Assembly (NCBI GenBank): GCA_050735975.1
Contig: JBOHVS010000134.1
Coordinates: 1 to 38,445, forward strand
Direction of reading: 5' to 3'
From: DATMBL01 sp050735975
Lineage (GTDB): Bacteria > Desulfobacterota > Binatia > UBA9968
Length of the DNA: 38,445 nt
Made by a program: the position numbers and the translations under genes. This document shows, in pieces, positions 7,751-15,482 of the stretch. The notes beneath the pieces are model-generated. The model was not told the origin of the DNA. It worked only from the letters and a program-made list of their open reading frames with translations, and ran no database searches. Each line of letters begins with the position of its first letter. Positions within the stretch are counted from its first letter, which is position 1.

Positions 7751-7763
7751 GGCTGTTCTCAAG

Positions 7764-8138
7764 TTAACGATTGGGGGACTTTTGCGGCAAAGCCCCCTCT
7801 GGAGAGGGTGAAACTGCCCCTGATCCGGCGCTGTCTGCGGGAGCGCTTGGTTGCGCGGGTGCACCCGGTTCGACGACCGGCGCGCGGTTGTCGAAAATCG
7901 TCGTCGAGGGCCGCCGGCCCGAAAGATATCCCAACATGAGAGACGTGATCATAAACACAATCGCCATCCCCGTCGTGAGGCGCGTTAGAAAGTTTCCCGC
8001 GCCGCTGCTGCCGAATATGGTGGAGCTAGAGCCGCCAAATACAGCGCCGATTTCAGCTCCCTTGCCGGTCTGCAACAGGACCACCAGGATCAGTCCGATA
8101 CACACTACGACGTGAATGATAGTAATGAGGATGAACAT
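7764..8138 (-). CDS. secG: Preprotein translocase subunit SecG
   Basis: A 124-residue small membrane protein of the SecYEG translocon, which stimulates SecA-driven export across the inner membrane. Two hydrophobic segments (about 2-22 and 53-73) flank the conserved cytoplasmic loop LQTGKGAEIGAVFGGSSSTIFGSSG. That loop is diagnostic when compared piece by piece: GKGAEIGAVFGG, then SSSTIFGSSGAGNFL. A Pro/Ala/Ser-rich tail of about 45 residues is variable in the family. It lies 12 bp after tpiA and 13 bp before tRNA-Leu, a common linkage. Confidence 0.95.
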   Translation of the reverse strand: MFILITIIHVVVCIGLILVVLLQTGKGAEIGAVFGGSSSTIFGSSGAGNFLTRLTTGMAIVFMITSLMLGYLSGRRPSTTIFDNRAPVVEPGAPAQPSAPADSAGSGAVSPSPEGALPQKSPNR

Positions 8139-8150
8139 TTCGGATGACTC

Positions 8151-8906
8151 TCAGAAGCAGCGCACGATCGGCAGAAATGTTTCCGCTTTCAAACTTGCCC
8201 CGCCAACGAGGAGGCCGTTGACTTCCTCGATCTTTGCCAGCTCGCCGGCATTTTCCGGTTTCACGCTACCGCCGTAGAGGATTCTAATCCCGCTGCCTTC
8301 GGATTTCCCAAAGGAGTCTACAAGGAAACGGCGAATCCTTTCGTGTACCTTGGTTATTTGCTCTGGGGTTGCGTTCTGACCGGTTCCGATTGCCCAAACG
8401 GGCTCATAGGCAATTTCAATTTGTTCTATACCACTTTTCGCTACCCCCTTCAACGCAATGCGAAGCTGCCGGCAGATGACTCTGGTTGTCAAACTGCTGC
8501 GCCGCTCTGCCAGTGTTTCGCCGACGCACAAAATGGGCCGCAAATTGCTCCGTAGGGCAGCGAGCATTCTACGGCCAACGGCTTCATCGTCCTCTTTAAA
8601 TATGTGACGTCGCTCCGAATGGCCCAAGATAACGAAGTCACACCCCGCATCGCGCAGCATCGCCGGGCTGATCTCGCCCGTAAACGCGCCATGCTCTTCC
8701 CAATGACTATTTTGACCTGCGATTAGAAGCTTACTGCCGCGGATCGCCCGCGCGACCTTCGGGATCGACGTGTAGGGTGGCCCGAGAACGACCGCGGCGC
8801 GAGCGGGTTTGTTGCGTAGCGCCTGAGCGATTTTGCGGGCGAGCGCGGCACACTCCGTCTGTGTCCCGTGCATTTTCCAGTTGCCAACTACCAGAGGCGG
8901 ACTCAC
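8151..8906 (-). CDS. tpiA: Triosephosphate isomerase
   Basis: A 251-residue TIM barrel interconverting dihydroxyacetone phosphate and glyceraldehyde 3-phosphate. Catalytic residues are K11 (VGNWKMHG), H96 (ILGHSERRH) and E168 (AYEPVWAIGTG); the phosphate-binding YGGSVKPEN is present near residue 216. The start is GTG at 8904-8906, overlapping the pgk stop by four bases (GTGA), which suggests translational coupling. Length is the family norm. Confidence 0.97.
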   Translation of the reverse strand: MSPPLVVGNWKMHGTQTECAALARKIAQALRNKPARAAVVLGPPYTSIPKVARAIRGSKLLIAGQNSHWEEHGAFTGEISPAMLRDAGCDFVILGHSERRHIFKEDDEAVGRRMLAALRSNLRPILCVGETLAERRSSLTTRVICRQLRIALKGVAKSGIEQIEIAYEPVWAIGTGQNATPEQITKVHERIRRFLVDSFGKSEGSGIRILYGGSVKPENAGELAKIEEVNGLLVGGASLKAETFLPIVRCF

Positions 8907-10081
8907 GAGCTCTCCTCAAGAGCCTTTATTCCGGGCAGCTCTCGCCCCTCCAAGAATTCGAGAGTAGCTCCCCCGCCGGTTGAAAGGTGAGTGATCTTGT
9001 CTTCCACGCCAACGGCCGAAACGGCCGCAACCGTATCACCCCCGGCAATGATACTCACGATCCGGCCATGATTGTCTGCCAGGGTTTGAGCTAGCATGCG
9101 ACTACCCTGGCTGTACGCTTCCAGTTCAAACAGACCGACCGGACCGTTCCAGAGAACCATCTTTGCTCTTCGTATCTCATCGGCAAAACGGGCGATGGTC
9201 TTTGGTCCGATGTCCAATCCCACTCTATCTGCCGGGATTTCCGTCTCGGCAATCGCCGGATTGTTCTTATTTGCATCGCCCGTGACATGATCCAGAGGCA
9301 GACTGAGCGCGACAGCGCGATCCGCCGCCCGGCTCATCAGTTCCTGGGCGAGGGCGATTTTGTCGTTCTCCACAAGGGATTTACCGATTTCAATGCCTTT
9401 GGCTTTGAGGAAAGTGTATGCCATACCGCCGCCTATCAGCAGCGAGCTCACCTTGGGCAGCAAGTTTTTGATTACGCCGATTTTGTCGGACACTTTGGCG
9501 CCGCCGAGAATCATGACGAAAGGTTGTTCAGGATAGGAGACAACGCGCGACAAGTAGTCTAGCTCCTTTTGCATCAACAAACCGGCGCCCTTTTCTTTAA
9601 AGAAACCGGCCATTCCGGCAGTCGACGCGTGCGCGCGATGAGCGGCGCCGAACGCGTCGTTGACGTAGATATCGGCCAACGAGGCAAGCGCGCGCGCAAA
9701 ACCGGGGTCGTTTGTCTCTTCTTCTTTGTGGAAGCGCAGGTTTTCCAGCAATACCACTCGATGACTCAGATTAGCCACTATTTTCTCTACCTCAGCGCCG
9801 GCCGAGTCAGGGGCCAAGATCACCGGCTCATTGAGCGCGCTCTCAAGATGCACGCGCACGGGCGCCAGGCTGTATTTCGCTGCGACCTTTCCATCGGGGC
9901 GTCCCAAATGCGAAGCGATCACGACTTTCTTGGCGCGGTCCATGATCAGTCGGATCGTCGGCAGCGCGCTTTCAATCCGGTGGATCTCCGTAATCTTGCC
10001 GTCGGTGATGGGTACGTTGAAATCAACCCGCAAGAAAACCGTTTTGTCCTTGAGGTCCAGTTCTTTGATACCGCGAATCAT
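8903..10081 (-). CDS. pgk: Phosphoglycerate kinase
   Basis: A 392-residue two-domain kinase of glycolysis that transfers the acyl phosphate of 1,3-bisphosphoglycerate to ADP. The signature FLRVDFNVPI (about 16-25), SHLGRPDGK (57-65), GGAKVSDKIGVI (around 200) and the C-terminal GGGDT-like IIAGGDTVAA with STGGGATLEFLEGRELPG are all present. It is the first gene of the minus-strand pgk-tpiA-secG-tRNA-Leu unit, divergent from tolQ over 114 bp. Confidence 0.97.
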   Translation of the reverse strand: MIRGIKELDLKDKTVFLRVDFNVPITDGKITEIHRIESALPTIRLIMDRAKKVVIASHLGRPDGKVAAKYSLAPVRVHLESALNEPVILAPDSAGAEVEKIVANLSHRVVLLENLRFHKEEETNDPGFARALASLADIYVNDAFGAAHRAHASTAGMAGFFKEKGAGLLMQKELDYLSRVVSYPEQPFVMILGGAKVSDKIGVIKNLLPKVSSLLIGGGMAYTFLKAKGIEIGKSLVENDKIALAQELMSRAADRAVALSLPLDHVTGDANKNNPAIAETEIPADRVGLDIGPKTIARFADEIRRAKMVLWNGPVGLFELEAYSQGSRMLAQTLADNHGRIVSIIAGGDTVAAVSAVGVEDKITHLSTGGGATLEFLEGRELPGIKALEESS

Positions 10082-10161
10082 AAAAAAATCCCGCCCTTCC
10101 GACGATGATCGACCCGCTCAAAGGGAGAAAAATTAGATTCCAATTGACTAATTACAGGGCT

Positions 10162-10167
10162 TATAAT
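10162..10167 (+). promoter_or_regulatory. Candidate -10 box for the tol operon
   Basis: A perfect TATAAT lies 28 nt before tolQ in the AT-rich pgk/tolQ divergent gap. The nearby TTGACT (10144-10149) is only 12 nt away, too close for a standard promoter. Other -35 candidates at 16-18 nt (such as TTCCAA) are weak, so the call rests mainly on the -10. Confidence 0.35.
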
Positions 10168-10195
10168 ACTTTTTCAAATAGTTCCCGGAACCGTA

Positions 10196-10936
10196 ATGCC
10201 TTACCTCTGGCCGCTCTACCTATCAGCACAAAACGGTCTTTCGATGCCCCGGCAACATGGCATCTTGGATCTCGTCCGAGATTCGGGACCCGTTGTCCAG
10301 TCTATCTTGTACATGCTGATTTTGTTCTCCGTCGCCAGTTGGGGTATCATCTTTTACAAATACCGGCAGATTCGCAGGGCTAAGCGCGAATCAGAGCAGT
10401 TTATCGAGATATTTTGGGAACGGCGCAACCTCTCTTCGATTCATGAAGCCAGCCGTGATTTGAAAGCGGGGCCCGTAGCTCAGGTGTTTCGGGCAGGCTA
10501 CGAAGAGCTGATTCGCGTTTCCCGCACAAAAAAGGAAGGTTCCACCGGAGAAAGCCTGACAACCGATTTGAGCGGTGTCGACAACGTTACCCGCGCCATG
10601 AAACGGGCGACCAGCGTGGAGACGACGAAACTAGAGAAATCACTGACGTTTCTGGCGACCACTGCGAGCACGGCGCCGTTTATCGGGCTGTTTGGGACGG
10701 TCTGGGGCATCATGAACGCATTTCGCGGGCTGAGCGTAACTCATTCCTCGAGTATTCAGGCCGTGGCTCCGGGCATTGCCGAGGCGCTGGTCGCCACCGC
10801 CGTGGGCTTGGCCGCGGCTATCCCGGCCTTGATGGCTTACAATCACTTCGTGCACAAGATCAAAGTCTTGGCGGTGGAGATGGACAATTTTTCGCATGAG
10901 TTCTTGAACATCGCCGAGCGACACTTCTTCAAATAA
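10196..10936 (+). CDS. tolQ: TolQ, MotA/TolQ/ExbB proton channel protein
   Basis: A 246-residue inner-membrane protein of the Tol-Pal motor, which with TolR uses the proton motive force to drive TolA. A first membrane span lies near 37-55 (ILYMLILFSVASWGIIF). The family signature TAPFIGLFGTVWGIMNAF (about 160-177) and the third span VATAVGLAAAIPALMAY near 200-216 are clear. The ATG at 10196 gives a length slightly above TolQ (230). An internal ATG at 10244 (MPRQHG) is possible; neither has a strong ribosome binding site. It is first in tolQRAB-pal-cpoB. Confidence 0.95.
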   Translation: MPYLWPLYLSAQNGLSMPRQHGILDLVRDSGPVVQSILYMLILFSVASWGIIFYKYRQIRRAKRESEQFIEIFWERRNLSSIHEASRDLKAGPVAQVFRAGYEELIRVSRTKKEGSTGESLTTDLSGVDNVTRAMKRATSVETTKLEKSLTFLATTASTAPFIGLFGTVWGIMNAFRGLSVTHSSSIQAVAPGIAEALVATAVGLAAAIPALMAYNHFVHKIKVLAVEMDNFSHEFLNIAERHFFK

Positions 10937-10954
10937 CTTGATCAGAGGTTACTT

Positions 10955-11377
10955 ATGGCAGTAGATGCCTCTTCCCAGCGTGACGGGACGACGATTTCGC
11001 AAATCAATGTAACGCCGTTGGTCGACGTGATGTTGGTTCTGCTGGTCATTTTCATGGTCACGGCGCCGATCATTCAGCAGGGAGTCCAGGTGAATCTGCC
11101 TCAAGCGAAGGCGGGTGCAATTCCGGGGACGGAAGAACTACTTGTAGTGACCATCTCCAAGAACGGCAGGGTCTATCTGAACGACAACCCGGTTTCTTCC
11201 GCGGAGTTGGGTGAAAAGCTGCGCGCTATTCGCAAGCTTCAGGCCGACAGGCAGGTTTATCTGAGGGCGGATCAGGATGTGCGCTACGGGGTCGTGATGA
11301 AAACCATAGCTGAAATCAAGCAAGCGGGCATCGAACGGCTGGGAATGGTGACTCGTCCGGGCTCACAGGAAAAATAG
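10955..11377 (+). CDS. tolR: TolR, ExbD/TolR biopolymer transport protein
   Basis: A 140-residue protein with one N-terminal membrane span and a periplasmic domain. The functional Asp of the proton path is D24 in NVTPLVDVMLVLLVIFMV, aligned with D23 of E. coli TolR. The periplasmic part (about 60-135) has the family beta-alpha folds, including VYLRADQDVRYGVVMKTI. It starts 18 bp after tolQ and its TAG stop shares a base with the tolA GTG start, so the three motor genes are translationally linked. Confidence 0.95.
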   Translation: MAVDASSQRDGTTISQINVTPLVDVMLVLLVIFMVTAPIIQQGVQVNLPQAKAGAIPGTEELLVVTISKNGRVYLNDNPVSSAELGEKLRAIRKLQADRQVYLRADQDVRYGVVMKTIAEIKQAGIERLGMVTRPGSQEK

Positions 11378-12348
11378 TGCCGACGCCGGCTGAGAGCCCC
11401 GCTCAAGCCTCTAACCTCCGAGGACGTGTGCAGTCTGCCGCAGGCGGCGAAGAGAAGCTTTCGCGATGGCTGCTGTTTTCGTTTGTCGTGCACGGGGGGT
11501 TGATCGTCAGTTTGTTTCTGATGCCGCATTTGCCCTCGCGCACTGCTCCGCCTGCGCCGGTTTATACGGTGGATCTCGTGGGCGGGGAAAGGATCGGGGC
11601 AAACCGCGGCACTGAACTGAAGCCGGCGCCGGCGCCCAAGGAAAAGTCAAGCAAGACGATTCCGGAACCGCCGGTGCCGGTTGCTGAGGCCAAACCGGTT
11701 CCGGAGATTAAAAAAGAGCCCAAAAAAGAGAAAGTTGAAAAACCCGAAAAGGCCGAAAAGGTTAAAGCGTCCGAGAAGCCGGTGCCGGCTGAGGAAAGGG
11801 TTCCGCTGAAGGAATCGCCCAAAAAAGCAGCCGCGCCGAAAGAGCCGGCCAAAGAGACGCAAAGCGAATCAAAGGCAGATGAAGCATCGCTGGACAGGGT
11901 GCGTGAAAGATTGATCAAGTCCGCCCTGGAGCGCGTCAAGAGTCGCGCCGAATCAATGCAGAAACAGCCCCCCGGCGGAGACGTTATCAGCTCCGGAACG
12001 GGGCAGGGCGAGGGAGCTGCCACGCTTGGTCAGGGAGGCCGCGGTGGGGGAGTCGTCAAGGGTATCGAGTTTATTAGTTACAGAAACAAGGTATTCTCTA
12101 TAATTCAAGACAATTGGGCATGGCCGGGGCACAGAAGTGACCTCAAAGTAACGGTCAGGTTTGGTATTAAAGACACCGGAGAAATCATCGGCGTCAAAGT
12201 CGTGCAACCATCGGGGGATGCTTCGTATGACGAGTCGGTCTTGCGCGCAGTGAAAAAGTCCAATCCGCTGCCGCCGCCGCCGGAGAGTTATCGCACGGAT
12301 TTTTCAGACGTGGAGTTGAATTTTCTGCCGCCTAATTCAGGGAAATAG
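11377..12348 (+). CDS. tolA: TolA-like protein with TonB C-terminal domain
   Basis: A 323-residue envelope-spanning protein. A membrane anchor near 30-50 (LLFSFVVHGGLIVSLFLMP) is followed by a long Lys/Glu/Pro-rich stalk (about 75-195, much of it EKPEK-type). The C-terminal TonB/TolA domain is about 225-320 (FGIKDTGEIIGVKVVQPSGD). The stalk reaches the outer membrane and the C-domain contacts TolB/Pal. The GTG start overlaps the tolR stop by one base. TonB is an alternative from domain content, but position inside tolQR-tolB-pal makes TolA the right call. It is shorter than E. coli TolA (421). Confidence 0.88.
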   Translation: MPTPAESPAQASNLRGRVQSAAGGEEKLSRWLLFSFVVHGGLIVSLFLMPHLPSRTAPPAPVYTVDLVGGERIGANRGTELKPAPAPKEKSSKTIPEPPVPVAEAKPVPEIKKEPKKEKVEKPEKAEKVKASEKPVPAEERVPLKESPKKAAAPKEPAKETQSESKADEASLDRVRERLIKSALERVKSRAESMQKQPPGGDVISSGTGQGEGAATLGQGGRGGGVVKGIEFISYRNKVFSIIQDNWAWPGHRSDLKVTVRFGIKDTGEIIGVKVVQPSGDASYDESVLRAVKKSNPLPPPPESYRTDFSDVELNFLPPNSGK

Positions 12349-12352
12349 TCTT

Positions 12353-13660
12353 ATGACGATTACTTTACTCCTAATGGCTTTGCTGTCGGTCATTTGTCCC
12401 TGGTCTGCGAACGCGCAGGTCAGGGGAGATATCCTAGGGCCGGGTATGCCGAAGTATCCGATCGCGGTTTCGCCCTTGAAGAACGCCGGCAGTGCCGGCG
12501 ATCAGCAACGAGTTTCGGAAGGAATTGCGGACGCCATCGTTTATGACCTCGACCTGTCCGGTTGGTTTCGAATCATCGACCGCTCCGCTTACATCGAGCA
12601 CCCGCAAAGAAGTGGTGACACTCTGGGGACTTTTGACTTTAGGGACTGGTCGACCATTGGAGCGGTCGGCCTGGTCAAAGGCAGATTCTCTGTTCAGGGA
12701 CAGGAACTCACCGTGGAGCTGCGCCTGTTTGACGTGAGTCAGGCGAAAGAGGTTATCGGTAAGCGCTACGTCGCCGGAATAAAGGATTATCGTCGTATCG
12801 CGCACAAGTTTGCCGACGAGATCATCAATCAATTTACCGGCGTCCCAGGTGTCTTCAACACAAGGATCGCTTATGTCTCGACCAGCGGCGGTCGCTTCAA
12901 AGAAATTCACGTTGCTCATTTGGACGGAAGCGAGAAATACCAGGTGACTAACAATCGCACCATCAACCTGTCTCCGTCCTGGACGCCTGACGGAAGGTCG
13001 ATACTCTACACGTCTTACAAGGAGCGAAACCCGAGTCTCTATTTATTTGACCTTTACAGCGGCAAAGATGTGAAGTTTTCCTCCCGAACCGGGTTGAACC
13101 TGGGCGGCAAATGGTCTCCAGACGGGCAAACCGTGGCAGCGTCTCTTGAGCGGGGCGGCAACACCGACATCTATCTGTTGGATCGGGGCGGCAACGTCGT
13201 CCGCCGTTTGACGGAAGACCGCGGCATCGACGTCTCCCCGGCATGGTCGCCGGATGGTCGTCAGCTAGTCTTTGTCTCTGATCGCAGCGGTTCCCCTCAA
13301 CTTTACATATTAGAGGTTAACGGCGGGCGGACGCGACGACTTACATACACTGGCGGCTACAATACTTCCCCTGATTGGTCCCCCAAAGGGGACAAGATCG
13401 CCTACATCGGCAGAGTCGGGGGACGGTTTTCAATCTTTACGATCGGTGTCGATGGAGGGGAGCCGCTCCGATTGACGAATAACTCAGCCGACAATGAGGA
13501 TCCGGCATGGTCGCCGGACGGCAGGTTTATCGTTTTCTCATCAAACCGGGCCGGCCGCTATCATCTCTATATCATGCAGGCCAGCGGCGAAAACCAGCGT
13601 AGATTGACAGGTTCGGGCGGAGATGATACAAAGCCTAGTTGGTCCCCTCGGTTAGAGTAA
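12353..13660 (+). CDS. tolB: TolB, periplasmic beta-propeller
   Basis: A 435-residue periplasmic protein with an N-terminal signal peptide (about 1-22, ending near SANA). An N-terminal TolB_N domain (about 35-165) follows, then a six-bladed beta-propeller whose WD40-like repeats are visible as recurring SPSWTPDGRSILYTS, GGKWSPDGQTVA, SPAWSPDGRQLVFVSDR and DPAWSPDGRFIVFSSNR. TolB binds Pal and is released by TolA. It lies four bases after tolA and 48 before pal. Confidence 0.97.
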   Translation: MTITLLLMALLSVICPWSANAQVRGDILGPGMPKYPIAVSPLKNAGSAGDQQRVSEGIADAIVYDLDLSGWFRIIDRSAYIEHPQRSGDTLGTFDFRDWSTIGAVGLVKGRFSVQGQELTVELRLFDVSQAKEVIGKRYVAGIKDYRRIAHKFADEIINQFTGVPGVFNTRIAYVSTSGGRFKEIHVAHLDGSEKYQVTNNRTINLSPSWTPDGRSILYTSYKERNPSLYLFDLYSGKDVKFSSRTGLNLGGKWSPDGQTVAASLERGGNTDIYLLDRGGNVVRRLTEDRGIDVSPAWSPDGRQLVFVSDRSGSPQLYILEVNGGRTRRLTYTGGYNTSPDWSPKGDKIAYIGRVGGRFSIFTIGVDGGEPLRLTNNSADNEDPAWSPDGRFIVFSSNRAGRYHLYIMQASGENQRRLTGSGGDDTKPSWSPRLE

Positions 13661-13708
13661 TTCTCCTCAATTGATGTCAAACGATCTAAATTACCCAAAA
13701 AGGAGTTA

Positions 13709-14296
13709 GTGATGGCGGATCATTATAGAATGATGTGCTATTTAAGTGTCTTTGTCCTAGCTTTGGGGGGTTGTGCTCCTTCTGCTACAACGAAGCCGGA
13801 CAGCGGGCCGTCTTCGGCGGGCTCTGCTGCGAGGAGCGGTCAGCAAGCGGGCGAAGGACAGCGTGCCGGGACGCGGGAGTCTGATGCTTCCCGTTCAGGA
13901 AGCCTCGATCAACTGCGCGAAGGCAAATCTCCGATTACCCCGGCGTCCAGTCCGCTCAAAGATATTTTCTTTGAATTCGACCGCTATGATCTGCGAGCCG
14001 ATGCGCGCGATATTCTGAGGGCAAATGCAGACTGGCTGAAGAAGAATTCTTCGGCGCGAGTCGAGATCGAAGGTCACTGTGACGATCGGGGCACCAATGA
14101 GTACAACTTAGCCCTAGGCGCCAAACGCTCCCAGTCAGTAAAGGATTACCTGGTCACGTTAGGTATTTCGACCGAACGCCTATCGACGATCAGTTACGGC
14201 GAAGAGATCCCGGTCTGTAAAGAACCAAGCGACGATTGCCGCGGCAAAAACCGCCGCGCGCGTTTTGTCGTTGTTCCGAGCCGGCCGGCTTCGTAA
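13709..14296 (+). CDS. pal: Pal, peptidoglycan-associated lipoprotein
   Basis: A 195-residue outer-membrane lipoprotein. The lipobox is ALGGC with acylated C22, and a Ser/Gly-rich linker follows. The C-terminal OmpA-like domain (about 85-190) binds meso-diaminopimelate peptidoglycan: FFEFDRYDLRADAR, IEGHCDDRGTNEYNLALGAK and KNRRARFVV. A good ribosome binding site (AAGGAG) precedes ATG 13709. It follows tolB and is followed by cpoB, as in proteobacteria. Confidence 0.97.
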   Translation: MMADHYRMMCYLSVFVLALGGCAPSATTKPDSGPSSAGSAARSGQQAGEGQRAGTRESDASRSGSLDQLREGKSPITPASSPLKDIFFEFDRYDLRADARDILRANADWLKKNSSARVEIEGHCDDRGTNEYNLALGAKRSQSVKDYLVTLGISTERLSTISYGEEIPVCKEPSDDCRGKNRRARFVVVPSRPAS

Positions 14297-14328
14297 GCAG
14301 GGTCTGTCCGATTCTAATCACCGGTGCA

Positions 14329-15213
14329 ATGAGTAATCGCGATTATTTGTTGATCAAGAGATTCTGTATCGGCTTAAGCGCCGTGGTGGTCGTCTCGCTG
14401 GCGGGGTGTATTCAGCCGCAGCAGATTGATTTGATCGAGCGTGAGCAGCGGCGGCTGCGCCGTGATATCGGCGTTGTGCAGTCCGATATCGAGGGTGTCC
14501 GGGCAAACCTCGCTGACACGAGGGCGAACACCCAGCAGATGCAAAGAGAGGTTAGCGCCGTAAAAGAAAGGCTTGACGAAACGCGCGTCAAGGTTGGCAG
14601 GGAGCTCGGCCAAACCAGCCGCGAGGGCGACCAAAGGGTCAAAAACCTTGAATCGAAGCTAGCAAAGCTGGAAGACGAGCTTAAGATACAAGGCGAACTG
14701 CTCAAATCACAAGGCGAACTGCTCAACAAGCGTGAAGAAGAGCTGAAGCAGCTGCGGGAAACGGCGCAGGCTGCCGCACAAAGGGAGCCGGCGACCCCGG
14801 GTGACGGGGTCGCAGAAGGCGCCGCCGCGGAGTCCGACGCCGTAAAGAAAGACTATGAAACTGGATGGCGGGCTGTCGAGAAAAAGGACTACAGGGTTGC
14901 GATCAGCCGATTCAAGGACTTTCTCAAGAAGCATCCTAAGAGCAAGCTGGCAGGCAATGCCCAGTACTGGATCGGCGAGTGTCACTATGCCCTGAGAGAA
15001 TTCGATCAGGCCATCCTCGAATTCGATACGGTGCGCCGGAAATACCCCCAGGGAGAAAAGGTCTCGGCCGCGCTTCTCAAGCAAGGGTACGCGTTCGCCG
15101 AACTGGGCGAGAAAGTGAACGCGCGCATTATCCTGCAGGAGGTCGTTGAGAAATACCCCCAGTCCCCCGAGGCAGCACGAGCCAAACAGAAGCTGAAGTC
15201 CATCGAATCCTAA
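14329..15213 (+). CDS. cpoB: CpoB/YbgF, Tol-Pal coordinator with TPR domain
   Basis: A 294-residue protein with an N-terminal coiled coil (about 30-155) and a C-terminal TPR domain (about 180-290: YRVAISRFKDFLKKHPKS, YWIGECHYAL, FDQAILEFDTVRRKYPQG). CpoB links Tol-Pal to PBP1b and septal peptidoglycan synthesis. The start at 14329 is chosen because it opens a signal sequence with lipobox SLAGC (C27). A longer reading from 14236 would overlap pal. A predicted lipid anchor differs from E. coli CpoB, which is a soluble periplasmic protein. The coiled coil has an exact 21-nt tandem duplication (14688-14729). Confidence 0.9.
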   Translation: MSNRDYLLIKRFCIGLSAVVVVSLAGCIQPQQIDLIEREQRRLRRDIGVVQSDIEGVRANLADTRANTQQMQREVSAVKERLDETRVKVGRELGQTSREGDQRVKNLESKLAKLEDELKIQGELLKSQGELLNKREEELKQLRETAQAAAQREPATPGDGVAEGAAAESDAVKKDYETGWRAVEKKDYRVAISRFKDFLKKHPKSKLAGNAQYWIGECHYALREFDQAILEFDTVRRKYPQGEKVSAALLKQGYAFAELGEKVNARIILQEVVEKYPQSPEAARAKQKLKSIES

Positions 15214-15235
15214 TCAGGCGCCGTCTTCCAGTCTC

Positions 15236-15392
15236 TAGCAGGTTGCTAAAAAACTCTGGCTGCAGGCCGCTCAAAAAGATCTCAGAGGCGAGGCGCGTGA
15301 AAAATCGACGAGCGGAGGCGTACTTATTCAGTACGTTGTAGCGAAACGATTGAGCGCAACGAAGCATATGAGGCTTTTTCAGTAGCCTGCTA
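15236..15392. mobile_element. MITE-like 157-bp inverted-repeat element
   Basis: The ends TAGCAGGTTGCTAAAAAA (left, 15236-15253) and the reverse complement of the right end, TAGCAGGCTACTGAAAAA, match at 15 of 18 positions. The element begins and ends in TA, compatible with a TA target duplication as made by IS630/mariner-type transposases. The centre has a perfect stem CGTACT (15320-15325) / AGTACG (15331-15336). It encodes no protein. It fills the cpoB-ribF gap and resembles dispersed palindromic repeats I recall from deltaproteobacterial genomes. A Rho-independent terminator is unlikely given the size. Confidence 0.6.
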
Positions 15393-15482
15393 GGTTAATT
15401 GGGCGAGCCCACTGCGACTCGCGCCTCTCATCGTGTGTTCAAATATTTCATTCAGTAGCGGTTCGTATTATGAATCGGTAAT

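Noticed and set aside
10144..10167. TTGACT plus TATAAT as a full promoter
   Set aside because: Spacing is only 12 nt; only the -10 box is kept as a weak feature.
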